DNA from: Bacteroidota bacterium
Lineage (GTDB): Bacteria; Bacteroidota; Bacteroidia; Chitinophagales; LD1
Reading direction: 5' to 3'
DNA length: 5,635 nucleotides
Assembly (NCBI GenBank): GCA_018267435.1
Contig: JAFDYM010000062.1
Span: 1 to 5,635 of the forward strand
Part shown: in pieces, positions 4,948 through 5,635 of the stretch
Numbering within the stretch: the first letter of the stretch is position 1
Layout: the number at the start of each line of letters is the position of its first letter
Notes under the pieces: generated by a model
Told to the model about the DNA's origin: nothing
The model's input: the letters and a program-made list of their open reading frames with translations, nothing else
Database searches by the model: none
Program-made: the position numbers and the translations under genes

Positions 4948-4955
4948 CAAATATG
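4948..4955 (-). promoter_or_regulatory. Putative ung -7 promoter box
   Basis: The minus-strand sequence CATATTTG fits TAnnTTTG except at the first base. It lies 21 bp before the ung ATG, predicting a leader of about 15 nt. I find no clear -33 TTTG at the expected distance. Confidence 0.4.
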
Positions 4956-5006
4956 TTTAGAAAGAGGGAGAACTACATAATAGTTCTTTATATTGTATCT
5001 AAAAAA

Positions 5007-5480
5007 ATGAACTTCAATTCAATAAACTTACAAGCAGGGCTCAACTTATTAAGTATTGTAGATGATGAAATTTCGCATAGACGAGAGTTATGGCAAAAGT
5101 CAATACAAGACTTGATTATTAATACACTTAAAGTTGTAAAATCAAACAATCCTACCCTTGGCTTAGTAATTAGCAAGTTAAGAGGAGGTGAAAACAATGA
5201 GATAGTTGAATTGAAATTTACAGACAAACAATCAGGCTTAAAGCATATCGTAAATTCAACTACGCAGGACATCTTGATCAAAGGAGCAGTTCTTCTCTTC
5301 TCACAAACATTTAATGGAAAGATTTTAGTAAGCTATAAACTTCCTTATTTATCAAATCAGACAGAAACAGATTTACAGCCTCTGAAAACGATAGAGCCAG
5401 ACTCTCTAACGCAAGATGATATTGAAGATTGCTTATCTACTTTTATAGTATGCGTCTACAATTGGTACAATTCAGAATAG
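5007..5480 (+). CDS. Hypothetical protein of unknown function, A/T-rich orphan gene
   Basis: I do not recognise this 157-residue protein. The start chosen is the ATG at 5007 (MNFNSINLQAGLNLL), directly after a run of A. The frame stays open upstream to an ATG at 4953 or a TTG at 4929, but those residues overlap the ung control region and read like translated promoter DNA. The protein has no signal peptide or convincing membrane segment. An amphipathic helical N-terminus with charged residues (DDEISHRRELWQKSIQDLI) is followed by an alternating, strand-like middle (EIVELKFTD, GAVLLFSQTFNGKILVSYKLPYL) and a C-terminal acidic helix ending YNWYNSE. It is probably a small soluble alpha/beta protein. 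Codon use differs from its neighbours: mostly TTA for Leu, TCA for Ser and AGA/CGA for Arg, where the others use CTA/CTG, AGC/TCG and CGC. That suggests recent acquisition. It lies between ung and tRNA-Arg with no partner gene visible. Confidence 0.7.
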   Translation: MNFNSINLQAGLNLLSIVDDEISHRRELWQKSIQDLIINTLKVVKSNNPTLGLVISKLRGGENNEIVELKFTDKQSGLKHIVNSTTQDILIKGAVLLFSQTFNGKILVSYKLPYLSNQTETDLQPLKTIEPDSLTQDDIEDCLSTFIVCVYNWYNSE

Positions 5481-5487
5481 CATCTCC

Positions 5488-5517
5488 TTGCCATCTCCCT
5501 AAATTTCATTACTTTCG
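5488..5517 (+). promoter_or_regulatory. Putative tRNA-Arg promoter
   Basis: TTG (5488-5490), 19 bp, then TACTTTCG (5510-5517), which is one mismatch from TAnnTTTG. Transcription would start near 5521-5525, a few bases before the mature tRNA 5' end at 5532. The bases after the box, CCGCGC, match those after the menG box. Confidence 0.6.
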
Positions 5518-5531
5518 CCGCGCTGTTAAAT

Positions 5532-5608
5532 GGCCCGGTAGCTCAGCTGGATAGAGCAATAGCCTTCTAAGCTATGGGTCAGGGGTTCGAATCCCTTCCG
5601 GGTCACCA
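5532..5608 (+). tRNA. tRNA-Arg, anticodon UCU
   Basis: A complete cloverleaf is visible. The acceptor stem is GGCCCGG (5532-5538) with CCGGGTC (5598-5604), including one G-U pair. The D stem is GCTC/GAGC (5541-5544, 5554-5557). The anticodon stem is ATAGC/GCTAT (5559-5563, 5571-5575), with loop CTTCTAA and anticodon TCT at 5566-5568. The variable loop is five bases. The T arm is AGGGG-TTCGAAT-CCCTT (5581-5597) and the discriminator is A5605. CCA follows at 5606-5608, so the 3' end appears to be encoded. It decodes AGA, and by wobble AGG. Confidence 0.97.
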
Positions 5609-5635
5609 CTTAACACTTATAAAACCCGCCTAATA

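Noticed and set aside
4988..5281. 97-codon open frame on the minus strand opposite the orphan gene
   Set aside because: It could be an alternative to the plus-strand frame, but it starts inside that frame, covers only part of it and looks like a complement of A/T-rich codons. The plus-strand frame is longer and has a sensible soluble composition.
5532..5635. Integration site of a genomic island at tRNA-Arg
   Set aside because: The tRNA is intact, but no integrase and no second copy of its 3' end is seen; any island would lie beyond the window.

Overview
The window looks like a chromosomal housekeeping stretch of a Bacteroidota genome, probably from the Chitinophagaceae/Sphingobacteriia side. 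The evidence is a PorT-type component of the type IX secretion system, a cysteine-free (type B) L31 as the ribosomal protein gene, two beta-barrel outer-membrane proteins with N-termini typical of the phylum, no strong Shine-Dalgarno sites, and promoter boxes of the Bacteroidota TAnnTTTG type upstream of several genes. The main genes share a codon style rich in ATA, CTA and GTA.

Layout. Positions 1-60 hold a strong terminator for the first minus-strand gene, an outer-membrane beta-barrel protein (81-875). A gene-poor spacer (876-1161) carries degenerate dispersed-repeat sequence and a textbook terminator for rpmE2 (L31 type B, 1162-1407, minus). Upstream on the same strand is ysxC/engB (1477-2100), the ribosome-assembly GTPase. 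It is divergent from ubiE/menG (2160-2891, plus), with only 59 bp between the start codons and both promoter boxes almost touching them. menG is followed after 20 bp by porT (2912-3592), probably in one transcript. A small cysteine-rich lipoprotein gene (3654-3986) has its own promoter. It converges on ung (uracil-DNA glycosylase, 4252-4926, minus) across a 265-bp spacer packed with short hairpins. Beyond ung lie an A/T-rich orphan gene (5007-5480) and tRNA-Arg(UCU) (5532-5608).

How the genes relate. ysxC and rpmE2 both serve the large ribosomal subunit. menG completes menaquinone, the respiratory quinone of this phylum, and porT serves protein export across the outer membrane. ung is a DNA-repair gene. 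No dedicated defence, mobile or biosynthetic system is visible.

The least ordinary part is the spacer at 4009-4222. It holds six small palindromes in at least two sequence families. Members of each family differ by paired changes that keep the stem intact, two copies face each other, and a direct repeat precedes two of the hairpins. This looks like a REP-like dispersed element family. The second point of interest is the unrecognised gene at 5007-5480, whose base and codon use differ from its neighbours.
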